A stretch of DNA of 64,000 nucleotides from Gnetum montanum (taxonomy: Eukaryota > Streptophyta > Gnetopsida > Gnetales > Gnetaceae), in contig MNCI01004792.1 in the NCBI GenBank assembly GCA_015680685.1, positions 520,558 through 584,557 of the forward strand, in the 5' to 3' direction. Numbering within the stretch: the stretch's first letter is position 1; each line of letters begins with the position of its first letter. This document shows, piece by piece, positions 46,601 through 58,684 of this stretch. Below the pieces are notes generated by a model. That model searched no databases. It was given only the letters and a program-made list of their open reading frames with translations, and was not told the origin of the DNA. The translations under genes and the position numbers were made by a program.

Positions 46601-47162
46601 AGATACGTATACTTCTGGTCTTCTTTGGGACAACTACAATGTTAGATACACAATCCGAGTAATCGACCGCACGGATGAAACCAGCCTGATACAGTCTGGT
46701 GATCTCATCACGCATTGCTAGCGCAATTTCTGGTTTGATCTTTTGTGCTTTTTGCTTAATTGCTTTGATATGCAGGTCTACGATTATGTTATGTTGAATT
46801 AACCTTGGATCTAGTCCCGACATGTTTTCGTATGACCATGCAAATACCGTGACGTTGTCCTGGAGGACCTGTTTTATAGAGTCATGCATTTTTTGGTCTA
46901 GTAGAGAACTAACCTTAAGAGTTTTGGACTCTCCTTTATGCGTAACAACAGAAACCTCGTTGAGGGGGTCTTCGGTTATGTCTCCAGCCTCTAGGTCTAG
47001 CGTGCGCGTCGATTGTTCTGGCCATTCTGGAGATGTTTCCGACGTGGCTATGGTTACATCATCGAGGAAAGGGTTAGTTTCTACTAGTGTAAAATCTAAT
47101 TGCCTAACTACTCTCCCGTATGGACCTATTAAAGTCAGGGGTGCTGAAAAAGTTGCATCCAT
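43647..47162 (-). pseudogene. Element D pol: RT, two RNase H domains, integrase
   Basis: One frame runs from the conserved ATG at 47162 to the stop at 43647, broken by stop codons near 46050, 45153 and 44124. RT has IRICIDFRDLNKAIIKNNFP and an intact YVDD. The first RNase H lies within 45998-45500. The second has FYGALT in place of FDGAS, plus AEYEGL and GDS, so its first Asp is lost. Integrase keeps the zinc region, GLDIIGP, TDNGPQF and the Glu in DQAKATNK only as Lys. Around 44648 a single N sits between two direct copies of about 48 bases, adding 17 false codons. It is older than the C copy. Confidence 0.9.
44599..44697. other. Direct duplication around N at 44648: probable assembly join
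   Basis: The stretch ending CGACGGATTTTAGAGG occurs immediately on both sides of a single N. This is most simply two overlapping contig ends that were not merged. Confidence 0.85.
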
Positions 47163-47449
47163 TTGCCAACCATCCTGCAAAATCTCCAAATGCGTAAATG
47201 ATTAGGAGAAAGCATGATGTGGTGTTGTCAAGCGTGAAAAGCTAACTGAATTTTGAATATTGTGAACAACCTATAATTAATGCTACCCGATTACGAGGCG
47301 ATAAGGTGTGGTGGTTTAACGTCATTTTGAATAGTGGCGCATGTGATATCCACCACATTAATGCCTTGATTTTCGGGTTCCATCTTATGCTGGCACCAAC
47401 ATTTAGGAAAGTCCTATTTTAATTGGGCATCAAGTTGGTTAATTTCGCA
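47163..47449. other. Spacer between pol start and cargo promoter of D
   Basis: It holds the acceptor-like GATTTTGCAG on the minus strand (AG at 47176-47175) and one GTTTAACGTCATTTTGAA repeat unit near 47310. Confidence 0.5.
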
Positions 47450-47457
47450 TATAAGTA
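47450..47457 (+). promoter_or_regulatory. Putative TATA box of the cargo gene in D
   Basis: TATAAGTA, identical to C, lies 139 bases before the cargo ATG at 47589. Confidence 0.6.
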
Positions 47458-47588
47458 GGGAGTTCTTTTTAAAAATAGGTTGTTGGCTATCGCAAACTTG
47501 AATTCTAAGCTGTCACAGAGAGAAGAAGAAAGAGCAAAAGATTGCAGCGTGTTATTTACGAAGGTGTGAAGGTGTGAAGACTGCAACA

Positions 47589-50500
47589 ATGGCGCCAAAA
47601 GTAAGAGGGAAGAATGTGAAATTGGCAGAGATAGATGAGGTACAAGGGAGCCTGCAGCGTGCTTCGTAGCCTTTGGTTGAAGTGAGGGATGTCACTCCTC
47701 TGAATTGGTAGGCCATCCCTGGCTTATTTTTGTTGCTTTCTATGATATGCTTCTTCTTTGTGATGTTTATTCTTTTTGTGTTATTCTATGTAAATTAGAG
47801 TTTTAGGCTATGGACCTCGTGTTAAAACGAGGGTTTATACAATAGTATTGCGTCTATTGCCGCTGTCAGGGAAAAACCTTGTACTTTTACAAGGGTTTAG
47901 GCGATTTTGGCTGTATAGCTAGCGCGTAATTTGTAAATTTTCTATTTTAAGCTTGGAATCGAAATCTAGAAGATAATGTGTTTATGTTTTTTTTACAGTA
48001 TTATGTTGAAACCCCTCTTAATCGTCCTAGACATAGTCGGGGTTTTATGTTGTATAAACCCGATCATGCCCAACATTCCTCCTCCTCAGACTCGGTTGCA
48101 AGGGAGGGCCATACGGTTCTGAAAGGGTGCACTGGAGCTTCTACAGTTTTTTCTGCATAACTACAGTGTTATCGAGTGGTTGCATCTATCAGGGGATGTG
48201 GATGACGCTATTTTGGAGCACCTGTTAGTGGGTTCTACGCAGGGAATCCTGGCTTTCTTGATAGACGTGGCCTTCGATACTGGTCGTCCCCAAGACCGCG
48301 AACTTAGTGCTAGAGGGTTGAGGTGCTTAGGTTGGATCTAGGAAATGGCCAGGTTTAGCTATTACCATGCGTACAACACTTTTTTCGTGGCCCATCATGT
48401 CTCGACTTACTTTCAGAACCCACCAGGCACAGTTTATTACTCAGGCGGGTAAGTCGTTTTACTGGCGGTATTATCAATATGTTTCTAATGCCTAGATTTA
48501 CGAAGTGTAAGATAATAATGCATCATATGATACAAGTTTTTTATTAATGAAAAAGGATTAGTGTGAAATGGTGATACATTGACCTGGACCGAGATAGCGA
48601 TAAAGGAGTTTACCTCCACCAGCAACGTACGCGCCGGTGTAATGTGGCAGATGTCCTTTGACATCCATGAGTATCCCACCCGTTATGCTGATTCTCTCTA
48701 GAATTATCAGAACCTCGGGTGGTTACATGAAGAGTAGACTTTGGACCTGCCCCTTACCGTTGCGGACGTGCAGAGGAAACTTCCTCCATTTCATTTGCCA
48801 TTTGGCCCTGGTAAGGTTTTGTTGCTACTGTTATTTACAAGATATTATATTATTTTTAGTCTATTTTTGAAATGTAGTGTAATAGTATTTTTGCTACTTA
48901 GACATGTGTCTTGCGTTGTTCAGTCAGGGAATCCTGGGAGATTACCACTACAATTTTCGACCGTGAGGCGAATACCATCCTTTTCCGCTATGGCGACATT
49001 AAGGAAGCACAACGCTAGCTCGGCCACGCAACGGCCCTAATTGCGTTGGTCACCAAGCTGCGGGAAGCGAGGCTAACGCATTTATTTCTGGCCATAACTC
49101 TTGATGTCCTTGCCAGAGAAATGTTAACCCTGGTCAACTATTTTAGTGAGAGGGCTGAGCATTTTTGCACGCGCGTGCATCACGTGCATGTAAATTTTGA
49201 TATCGACGCTCAACTATTTGCTGACCTCTTCGACATCCCCTATGATGGTCTTCCCATAGAGGAAAAAGTAAGGAGGAGCGTCAAATGTTAGGAAGAGCTG
49301 GAGGAGTGGCTGGGGACCAAGAAGGAACCCAAGGGAATCCCTTGCAAAAAGATCGAACTAGAAATTGCCAAGACTATTTATCCCCTCTTCCGGGCCCGGG
49401 CTTTCCCCAAAACACTCTCGTAGGGGAGGTTCTTTACCATAGAACAAACTCATATCATGTGGGAGGTTATGGGGGAAGGAACCTAGTTCGACTGGGCAAG
49501 CTATTTCGCTGAGGGGTTATGCACCGAAATGATCATGCTCCACCAAAAGCTTGAGTCTCGTTTCAATGTGCACTTCGCCTTCTTCATAGCTTGCCTCCGA
49601 CGTTTTTCCGAATTTTTGGTTGTCCAAAGGAATGGGATTTGGGTGCAACAAGATTGAGACCAGCTATCCAAACCTTGGATTTCTCATATTTTTGACACTA
49701 CTCGAGGATAGGATCCTCGAGAGGGAATTGGGAAGTCTCAGTCTATAATGACAAGGGATTTGGCGGCGCCTTGAGTACGGGGCGCTGACAATGTAGGTGG
49801 GGTGATTCCCACTTACACCAGTGATGCATCACAGGGAAAGCACCTAGCGGTAGAGATGGTAGATGCCTTGGTTTAGCAAAAAATGCCTCGCTTAACCAAG
49901 GCACCTACGGAACCAGTGGGTGCTATAGATAGGACCATGCAAGTCAGAGTTCAACGGAGTAAACCTCCGCCTGGTAAGTGTAAAGGCATAGTGAAAGTCA
50001 TGGCAATTATCATGTTACGCAACTTTATTTAGGGTACTTTGAATTTCTTAGATGTGTTATGTGACATGATCAGCGAGACCTACGGAGTGGTTGATCCCTG
50101 AAACAGGGGCAGTGATATTACGGCGTGAAGAAGGGGCCCCAATTCTGGAAGAGGAGGCCCTGACTATTAGAATAAGTGATGCACGAACCCTTGTGCATGA
50201 AGAGAAAGAGGAGGTGGACAACATTGACGCACCCCCACTACATCAGGCAAAGGTCAGTGTATTAAGACTTTTTTAAAGAATTCTTCTAATAACTGGAAAT
50301 TTTAACTTAATTACACTACAGATGAAGGAGATGCATCCATGTCCATCGTTCTAAGCAGAGTGTGGAGAGAATTTCCTGACAAGTTTGCCTTCATGGAAGG
50401 TGTTGTCAATGATATGATTGAGCACCTTGAGCACGTCGATCCTGGGGCTAGTATGTTACTGCTACTATATGCTTATTTTATTATACAGATGTAAAGTTTT

Positions 50501-51631
50501 ACTTACGCTTGATAATGTTTTTTATCGCAAGCTCGCCTTCGATGGGACCCTACAGAGCCCATTGACTTGGACACAGTGGAACCTTCATCATATGGGGCGG
50601 CTATGCCATGCAACATTTTTGAGGAAATGCGTAAATGTGCGTTATGCTTGACTCGCTCCTTGTGGGAGAATCAGAGTGTCAATGAAGACCTCTGGAAGAG
50701 ACTGCAGAGGTCAGAGAAGGAAAGAGTGTCTATGACCAAAGAGGTCAGAGACCTAAGATCACGGTGTGACGGAGACTAGCATACGGCTGTTGTTGACTAC
50801 GCTCGCTATTGGACCGCAATCAAGAACAGCGTGCAAACCAGTTGGGAATTTTTGGAGCAGAGGATTCAAATAGAGCTGTTGGCCCAAAAAAGCCAAGACT
50901 GGAAGGATTTTTGCGCAAGTGTGCAAGAGTGGGGGTAGAAGGAAAAAGATCACAAGCATCTGTATAAACGAGAGAGTATCTCTTATCATCAACACTACCG
51001 AGATTCTGCCATCGAAGCTCAATCCTTGTAGGTATTCCTCGATGTCGTTGGCGCATCCAAAGCCTTCGAGAAGTTCCAATAGCAAGTGACAGTAAGCACA
51101 TCCCCGGAAAGAGAGATTTCTCTTCTTGGGGGCAAGACTACAGTCCCTACCTTCTTCCATGAACCACCCCGATGGACTAATGTGAAGAAAGGGAAGGTGA
51201 AGGCTGGAACTGATCTAGGGAATGGAGTATGGTCTGAATTAACTGAAGATGAAATTATGCAGTGCCTATGGGTTGGTTTAGATCAGCTCCCCTTTGCTGC
51301 GGAAGCAGGACCATCGTGAGTAAGTTTGGGTGTTATTGACTTTAAATTTTCTGATTTATCCTATTATGGCTTTTCCTTATGTATTTATTGTGTATAGGTA
51401 CAAAGAGTGGATGCAGAAGGCAAACAGGTTAGTGAGCAAGTACAGGAAGAAGAGTGTAATGACGCACACCGTCCTCTTGAGGAGCCAGCGTTAGAGCAAG
51501 GACCCCATGAAGATGATATTCCTCATGAAGGAATACCTTCTGGAAGGGATGGCCCACTTGAGGATGATTTCTTAGGCTTAGAGGCAGACCTAAGGGATAC
51601 GGGTGACAACGGTACTAGGGGGAATGCGTAA
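47589..51631 (+). pseudogene. Antisense cargo gene of D, decayed
   Basis: Exons by homology to C: 47589-47707, 47999-48448, 48536-48811, 48924-49973, 50074-50252, 50322-50450, 50532-51319, 51398-51631. Exons 1, 2 and 6 have exactly the same lengths as in C (119, 450, 129). The HAD-like part keeps LIVLDIVGVL and NPPGTVYYSGG. The intron 2 acceptor is TACAA where C has TACAG, a G-to-A change. Many stops are present, for example TAG in exon 1 and in the exon 4 start where C has TGG. One exon 7 stop, TAG at 50936-50938, is shared with C, where B has CAG. Confidence 0.82.
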
Positions 51632-52163
51632 TTGTGGTTTATGCATGATTTTATTTATGCATTTGAACAATGGCAATACGTGTGTTGGCAAGATTATTCA
51701 TAAGATTTTCTGTATGCTTTTAAATGTCATTTTATTTGTATCTTGTTTTATATCTTTATTTATGCAAAGCGTAAACAGAGTTGTTAAAGGCTTTGGATGG
51801 ATTGCATTGCTATGGGATGGAATTACTAGTTTAAGGCCATTGCGGGCCATTACTAGTTTTAGGCCATTGCGGGCCATCACTAGTTTTAGGCTGTTGCGGG
51901 CCATCACTAGTTTTAGGCCGTTGCGGGCCGATTGTGTAAGTCTAGAAGTGTAATTGATAAAAATGTAGATATCTACGTAACTGTGCTAATATGACTAATA
52001 ATAGTCAAGGAGCGTAAATGGCATAAAATGAGGAATGTAAATAGCGTAATGGATAGAAAGCGTAAGTATATGTATGTATATTAAAGTAAACTATTAATCC
52101 AATCTGATAAGTGTAAGCGGAAAACTAGTGGAAGTATGATGATGCGCGTAAATGCCACTCAGA
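51632..52163. repeat. AGTTTAAGGCCATTGCGGGCC repeats of D and spacer
   Basis: Four or five close units lie at about 51826-51930 (AGTTTTAGGCCGTTGCGGGC). Then comes A/T-rich spacer with GCGTAA motifs. The position is equivalent to 36972-37683 in C. Confidence 0.8.
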
Positions 52164-55100
52164 TCAATCGCTAATTCGCAATTGTTTCTTGATGGCCTTT
52201 ACGTTCAGTGATGCGTAAGGGTGGGAAGATTTGTGATCTGACTCCTCCATACCATCTTCTTGAAATTGTAGGTCGGCCTAGGCTAGGCTTTCATCATTTG
52301 TTTTGATTTGTTTGGGAGTTCGGACATGAGTTTGGTTCTTGAGCATCTTGATCTCTAAACCCCACTCCTCCTCTATGTTGTTGATAGTCCTAGGAGTCAT
52401 TTCATCACCATCTATTACAACTTCTTCCCCTGCATAAGGGAGATGAATCTCTTAATGTATTGGTGATGAAACTACCCTCAGTTGGGCTAGCTAGGACCTC
52501 CCCAAGATCAGGTTGAAGCCAGGCATCTCCTTGATAATGAGAAATGTGGCGTTTGTTGGGAATTGATCCCCTACCACGAATTTGATACGCACCATCCCCT
52601 TGACTTGCACTCGTGCCCCGTTGAATGACTTTAGGCACGATGTCTTTGTAGGACTGATCTGGTCAACCAGGCCCAACTTATCCACTATAGGATAAGGAAT
52701 GACATTCACAGCTGTGCCATTGTCAATGTGCACCCTCTGGATCCGATATTGACCAACCCGGATGGTGATAAACATGGGTTCTGTCATTACTTGACCTTTC
52801 TCTGGGTCATCCTTGATGGATTTATCATGAAAGATCAGAGGGGTTGGTTTAGGTTGCTCAGTGGCGAGAGGAAGCATGACAGCATGTATCACTTCCTCCT
52901 CTGCTGGTAAGCTTTTATCCACCGGTATGGATGTCAACATACGAACCATAGCCTCATGGTGTTTTTGGGATGTCATAAGCAGATCATAGAGGCTCAACGT
53001 TGTGTTCTTCTATTTCAGAGCCTGCTTGACCTACGTAAATGCGTCGAGGAGGTCCCATTCTCGGTTGGGATGTTTATCCCCTTTGTCTTCTTCCATTCGC
53101 CCTAAGAGATGAATCTCCCGAGGCAAAATAGCGTCTGTCAGAGAATTGTGTTTCTTCCTGCCAAGGGGAGGTGACTGCATTTCTGTATCCTTGTTTTACC
53201 CAGAAGGCATAAGCACAGGGATAGAGGCCAAGGGCCTGGGCTTAGGCAAGCTGAGCATAGTATGGTTTTTGGTGGCATTGACTGATGCATCTCCTTCCCT
53301 TTTTTTATTCGGTGGTGATTGATGGTGATGGCTAAAAGCTTGCCCCTGCGTAAAAGGAGTAGCTGGTGGTTTTGGTACTCTAAGGATAAAAGGTGCCCTA
53401 GGGGTAGGCGCAGACATGGCCGCAGCTTTACTGTTAGTGCGAGGCTGGGTTAAAGCTGGAGAGGATGCCCGAATAATAAAGGGTGGCCTTGGGACACCAC
53501 TAGCTACTGGTGAAGAGCTTGCCCCCTGGGATGAAGTAGTAGGTACACGTAAAACGAAGGGCTGTTTAGGTGGTACCTTTCCTTCACCATCCGTACTTAC
53601 CACGTTGATTGTGTACGGTGCGTTATTTATGTTTAACGGGTCCTTGTACACATGTAATGGCTGGTTTTCATGACGTGTTGGATTACTGCCGTATAGTTTT
53701 AGAGAACCATCGTCAATCATGCATTCAATGTCATCTTTCAACACCCAGTAGTAATCGGTGTCATGACCACACAACTGGTGCTAGTCAGAAAAACAGTCCA
53801 ACCTAAAAGACCTCAGAACTAGTGGTTCATTAGGTAAGGCTAAAGAAGGGTTCTTCAGCAATTCGCAATGATGCTTGTGACGCTGGAGAGCTTCTTTGGA
53901 TACCTTCTTATTCTGAATGTATCCAGCCCCTAACAATTTTTTCAACAGTTCTGAATGTTTTACAGGCAAGGCTATATATTTTGAATGATCTTCATGCTCA
54001 AAGTTTGGCTCTGGCTGGGGGGTTTTCAGGGGTAGGTGTGTCCTGGCTGGTGCTGGTTGCGCTAGCTATAGCCTCAGGGAACGCTGCGGGTGGCTTCTTG
54101 TTCTTTTTTTTAGCGCCTTCAGCCAACGCAGCTATTGTCATTGTTGTTGCTTTACCCTTGTCCTTACCCTTGTTGTTAGCATTTTTATAGGCTACATACA
54201 TCGGGTCTTTGCTAGCCTCTACAGCATCCTGGATGCTCCTAGTTTGGGCAAAAGCCTGACTCAAGGTTCTAGGGGCAAGGTAATACAGCTTAGACTTGAT
54301 GAAGTCATTAACCAATCCTTTGAAGATAGCTAGCAAGTGGGCTTCCACGATAGGCTCACAGATTTCGTTCAGAGTGGCGCTCCATCATTGTATAAACCTT
54401 TGGACCAGCTCGAGTGGGTCTTGTTTCACCCCCATGAGTTGCTCTAATGTGACCTCCAATTTTAAATTGTACTTAAAACGAGTCACAAATTGTGTCAGAA
54501 GTTCTTCCAAGCCTGAGATGGAAGAACAAGGGAGGGCTCGATACCAGTCCAAAGCCTTACCTACCAGAGACATTGCAAAGACACGTATAATAGTATGTGG
54601 CCACTATTGTAACAGCAAGGATTCAGACCTAAAGATGACCAGGTGGGCGTTGGGATCACCTTCCTCATTATATTTGGTAAAATGCGGTAGAGACATCCCC
54701 GGAGGCAATGACAACATAGGAACTACTGGACTGATGGGATCATCCTGATAGAAATCCATGTTCTATATGGTATCAAAGCTAATAGCTTTAAGGCGTTTGA
54801 CTTCCTCAGTAAGGATCTGAATGAGTAAAAATTCTTGGTCTAGACTTGGTGATGGAGAAGTCTACGCAGGGGGAGCTGAGGGTTGGACAAGAAGAGCTGT
54901 ACCAGGCAGTGGAAATGTGGCGATGGCTTGGCTGACAGGTGGTGCAGCAAGAACTATCCCCACGGACAGAGTTGCTTGTGGAAACCACCACGCACCAGGC
55001 TAAGCAGAGGAATTGGCTATCGTCGGGTGCATAGGAAGATTGTAAGGGTATTGTGGGACATGCGTGGTGGATGCGGCTAAGGGTTGTGCACCGTATAACG

Positions 55101-55942
55101 TGGATTGATTATGTGAGATGGATGGGATCTACTGACCAGCCATGGGTTGTTGAATGGATTGTTGTGATTGAACAGTGGGTTGCCTTGCAGGGAGCGGCAA
55201 CGCAAAGGTTTGCACCAGATTTTGTGCCAGGCGGGTTGTAGGCATGGCATGAGGTTGTGCTTGGGGGATGTAATAGGGTGCGGTGGACACAGGTACCACT
55301 GACAGAATACTGATTACACATGGTGATGAGACTGCCCCCATGTTGTTTTGGGATGGTACTTGCACCTGCAGGACTGATGATTGCATAGTGGCCATGACAG
55401 GAATGTGAGTATGAGCGGTCATGTTATGGATTAAGGTGGACGGCTTCTCCTGCAAGAGGAAATAGGGGATTTATGTACGTATGGGGACTAAGAGTGTGGT
55501 ATGAATGTTGGGACTGGGCCATGAATTCATCGTCCTCTTCCTCCCTATTTTGAGGTTCTAGCATGGATCGTGTAGCCTGAATCTTAGCCATAACCAGTTG
55601 GGTTAGGATTTCATGATAATGCTCAGTTAGGGGGATAATGTCGTAAGCGGTGGGGGTGAAATCTTTACCCCCTCTGTGGACCAGCTCAAAATTTTGTTTC
55701 GCTTCGATCTCGGCTCGGCTAAGAGTGAGCTTTGCCTGGATCTTGACACAAATAAAATTATATTCTTTAGGCTTCACGACAGTGAATACAGGGTCTTTAC
55801 CCTATAATCTTAATGAACAGCATGATGGTCCCTGAGGTCCTACAACACCAGAAGCTGGCCCGGTGGCAGCGATGGGATTCACAGATGTGGCACCTGAATC
55901 GGTAGTGGTCATGGCGGCTATGGTTGCATATGCAGAATCCAT
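52164..55942 (-). pseudogene. Element D gag-protease
   Basis: It starts at ATG 55942 by homology to C. The N-terminal part has YNFICVKIQAKLTLSRAEIE (about 55740). The Gag core has GKALDWYRAL and LEQLMGVKQDPLELVQRFI (54570-54390). The zinc knuckle near 53770 has its first Cys lost (FSD...) with CGHDTDYY following. The protease has VDNGTAVNVIPYPIV (about 52720) and LILGRS. The frame shifts near 55440 and 54000. The TAG at 52278-52280 matches the C protease terminus; in-frame homology continues to TGA at 52164. Confidence 0.88.
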
Positions 55943-56173
55943 TGACCAGATAGATTAATGATAATAAGCAATTAGATCTAAAAGGTGACAGACAAAGAAG
56001 ATCATGATTAGGCTTTTTACCCTGTAGGATTCCAAAGGAATCGTTATAGTGACTGATCTACACCACACGATTTTTCATAAACTTCCCTAGAGGTATTATG
56101 TTTACGTTTTTAGAGACACAGGTACAAATCGCTTACAGGGCTACCCATAAAAAAATACGAATCGGAGCCTAAG
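55943..56173. other. Leader of D
   Basis: Untranslated leader, homologous to 41461-41683 of C. Confidence 0.6.
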
Positions 56174-56190
56174 CCCTCCTTCTAGCGCCA
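56174..56190 (-). promoter_or_regulatory. Primer binding site of D
   Basis: Minus strand TGGCGCTAGAAGGAGGG, six bases after the LTR end. Confidence 0.85.
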
Positions 56191-56196
56191 GAAAAC

Positions 56197-57750
56197 TATA
56201 ACGACGAAAAATGTTGGTAGCTGGAAAATACCAAACAAAAATCTGTGTACACAGTCTTAACCATGGATTTGTGCGAGGGCCGTGCTAGAGAAAACGAATC
56301 CGCGGCACCCTGAACGGTCTTGTCGATCAGACAGGGACTTACAATCAGTAAATTGATGAATATTGTAGATATTCCATGGAACAATATGATTCGATGAATC
56401 GCAAAAGGATAAGAAAACGATGGAGATAAATTACAATAATGACAACATTATCACGACAAGGAGAATCAGGTTTAAGAAAAATGCGCAATCCAAAGATCTG
56501 CGCTTTGACTCGAAAACTAAGTATATTGTATACAAAGTTCCAATGGAAAAGCTCCACTTATCTTGTGTGAAGCATACACAAAATAACAAGAAAACTATTC
56601 AACAAGGAGTACAAAATGGAGTTCGATCTACCTTGTAAGCCAGAGATGGGATGCAAGGAAGGTCAAGCTCTAATGTCTATCAATCAACTATTTTTGATCA
56701 ATAAAATTTGCAAACCACACCAGATGATGTTTCAATCTCTGATCTACTCTTTTTGCCTTGGGTAATCTCTGCTCAAAACTACCAATGATCTCCAATGGAG
56801 AGAGATTTGTGTTTTCGCCAAAGGACTAATCGCTCCTACTGCCAATGCTCAAGAAAAATGTCTTCTACCTCTACTAAAAGATGATGCTACCAAAATTTGA
56901 AGATGCCGATCCTTGTTTCTTCATCAACTGGAGTATTTATAAATTCGACAACATGCGGGAAGGCACAACCTTGATGACACGTGTCTCGAACCTTCAAAAT
57001 ACCTTTGACTTGGTAAACTTTATGTTGAAATTCGTTAAGTCATGTCATGTTTTTGGGAAGGGGGGAGTCCGCTGTCGACCACTTCTGCTAAAGCTGCTTC
57101 ATGATTACGCACAATACGCTCATTAGTGTGTTGTGCGTGTGAATAATCGGTGCATGTCTGGTGAGCTGCATTAGGCTCGTTCACGCTACGTCGCGTGGCA
57201 GAGCATAGTAAAACATGAAAATAATTGATTTAAGATATTTTTACGTTCATTTACGCCGCAAAGTGTAATAGAGCAAAAGATGGTCAACTTTACAATGAAT
57301 TTATGCTTGCCTATGCTGCGTAGCGTAATGAGCGTAAAGCGACCAATCTGCGAAAAGGAAGAAGTCAATCTACTACATTCTTTTGACTCTGACTTTGTTT
57401 TTCTTGAAGCTCGTTACACTTCTCTACGTAATGGAGAGTAAAATCAGTCTTGAACAAAAGACTTAGCAGAATATGTGACAAGTCTTGAACTTTAAACATC
57501 ATCAAAATTGCCAAAGTTACCTTCTACTATCAGGCTATGTTAAACAGAGTTATGCTGAGTGACACTATGCCATGTTGCGTAATGTAGCGTAAAGAACAAA
57601 AACACAGTAAGATTGGAATTTGTAAGGAACTTGAAGGCTTGATACTGTGCGCCTCTTTGCCCCATTCTGTCTTCTGGATCTTTGTCTCAAACCTTTGCCC
57701 GAATCGTGAATCTTTGCCTGAGGCTGATTCGCAATTTCTACGGTGTTTCA
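56197..57750 (-). repeat. 5' LTR of D
   Basis: It starts TATAACGACG (a G-to-A change in the terminal TG) and ends CGGTGTTTCA. The minus-strand TATA box is at 56934-56941. U3 palindromes around ACGCT / AGCGTAA occur between about 57120 and 57600. It pairs with 22900-24463. Confidence 0.88.
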
Positions 57751-57755
57751 TATCA

Positions 57756-58295
57756 AGGTTGGAAAAATTGGAATAAAAAAATACTAAGGAGATCTGGGCA
57801 TCAATCTGATATGTTGGTCTTCATACAAACTAGACACTATACACCTGCAACCCAAAATCTGCATCTTCCTAGCATCTATTCTGATCCATCGGGGCTAAAC
57901 ATCTACCTTGCAACCACTCCAAAACTGCGTTTTGACCAATGCATATTTTAATTGTTTATCAATAAAAATAGTTTGCATTATTTCCTAGATTCATGCAATT
58001 TACATTATTTTTTTTGTTCACATTTTCCTATTTTCATTGTTTAAACAATTTACATTCATTTTTCATTTGTTTACGTTAAGTTTTTTTTTGCATTTGTTTA
58101 CGTATAACCCAACATACCATGATTTGCGTACATTCAGGGAAGTCCTCATTTGATTTGTGTGTGGACCATTCAAGGCACTCTACCTCCGTTAATTTCCAGC
58201 TTGCCCTCAAGTGAAGGTAGGGTCTTCCTGTTTTTTCCGTAGATCTCTTGATGTCTATTCATTCCAGCCTCTCACCGACGATTTTGGACAGTACA
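57756..58295 (+). repeat. 3' LTR of E, right part
   Basis: It ends with GGACAGTACA at 58295. Its reverse complement (about 58160-58295) matches the left end of the B LTR, including TGTACTGTCC and a segment with CACTTGAGGGCAAGCTGG. With 21776-22899 this gives a full LTR of about 1.66 kb that was split by D. Confidence 0.75.
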
Positions 58296-58684
58296 ATGCC
58301 AAGGATGGTGACGCCGCATATGTTTCGGACCACGTTCTCAGTGCATCGTGAACTACGTTGTAGAGCTATGACGTCCACCCCATACGTTAGCATCACACCC
58401 ACTCATTCGATGTGTATCTAGTGCTGGTGCATGTTGGGGATACGATGCGAACACAGTTAAGGTCCTGGTAGACTGTGTGCTGGTTTAAGGTCTCAGCAGA
58501 TCGTACATGCTAGTTTATTGTTGTAGCAGATGTGCAATGCTAGTTTATAGTCATAGTGGACTAGCAGTGCTAGTCTTATGTCGTAGTGGATGGTTTCCAC
58601 TAGTTCAACATCGTAGCAAACACTACTTGGTGCTTTTGCCTGTTTATCGTCATTGCAGATGGTTGTCGGCATTGCGGTTGTGCT
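58296..58684. repeat. Post-integrase repeats of F
   Basis: Degenerate units such as GGTTTAAGGTCTCAGCAGA and AGTTTATAGTCATAGTGGAC start at about 58450. The preceding 150 bases show nothing recognisable. Confidence 0.6.

Larger units (their letters stand above)
22900..57750 (-). mobile_element. Element D: Tat/Ogre-like retrotransposon with nested C
   Basis: LTRs are at 22900-24463 (3') and 56197-57750 (5'). Removing C (25950-43401 plus one target duplication) leaves about 17.4 kb. Left flank GATCA and right flank TATCA agree at four of five bases, consistent with an aged target duplication. The order on the minus strand is LTR, primer site, gag, protease, plus-strand cargo gene, pol, repeats, polypurine tract, LTR. 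All genes are broken. Confidence 0.88.
13722..58295 (+). mobile_element. Element E: plus-strand, pol-less Tat/Ogre-like element, split by B and D
   Basis: The visible pieces are 13722-22899 and 57751-58295; the rest of this interval is element D with C inside it. The 5' part lies left of B, outside the window. In order, E shows the gag end and protease (13722-15936), intergenic repeats, the last cargo exon on the minus strand, unrecognised DNA, two minisatellites, a polypurine tract, and a 3' LTR cut by D. RT, RNase H and integrase are missing, so it is a gag-protease-only derivative. Confidence 0.75.
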
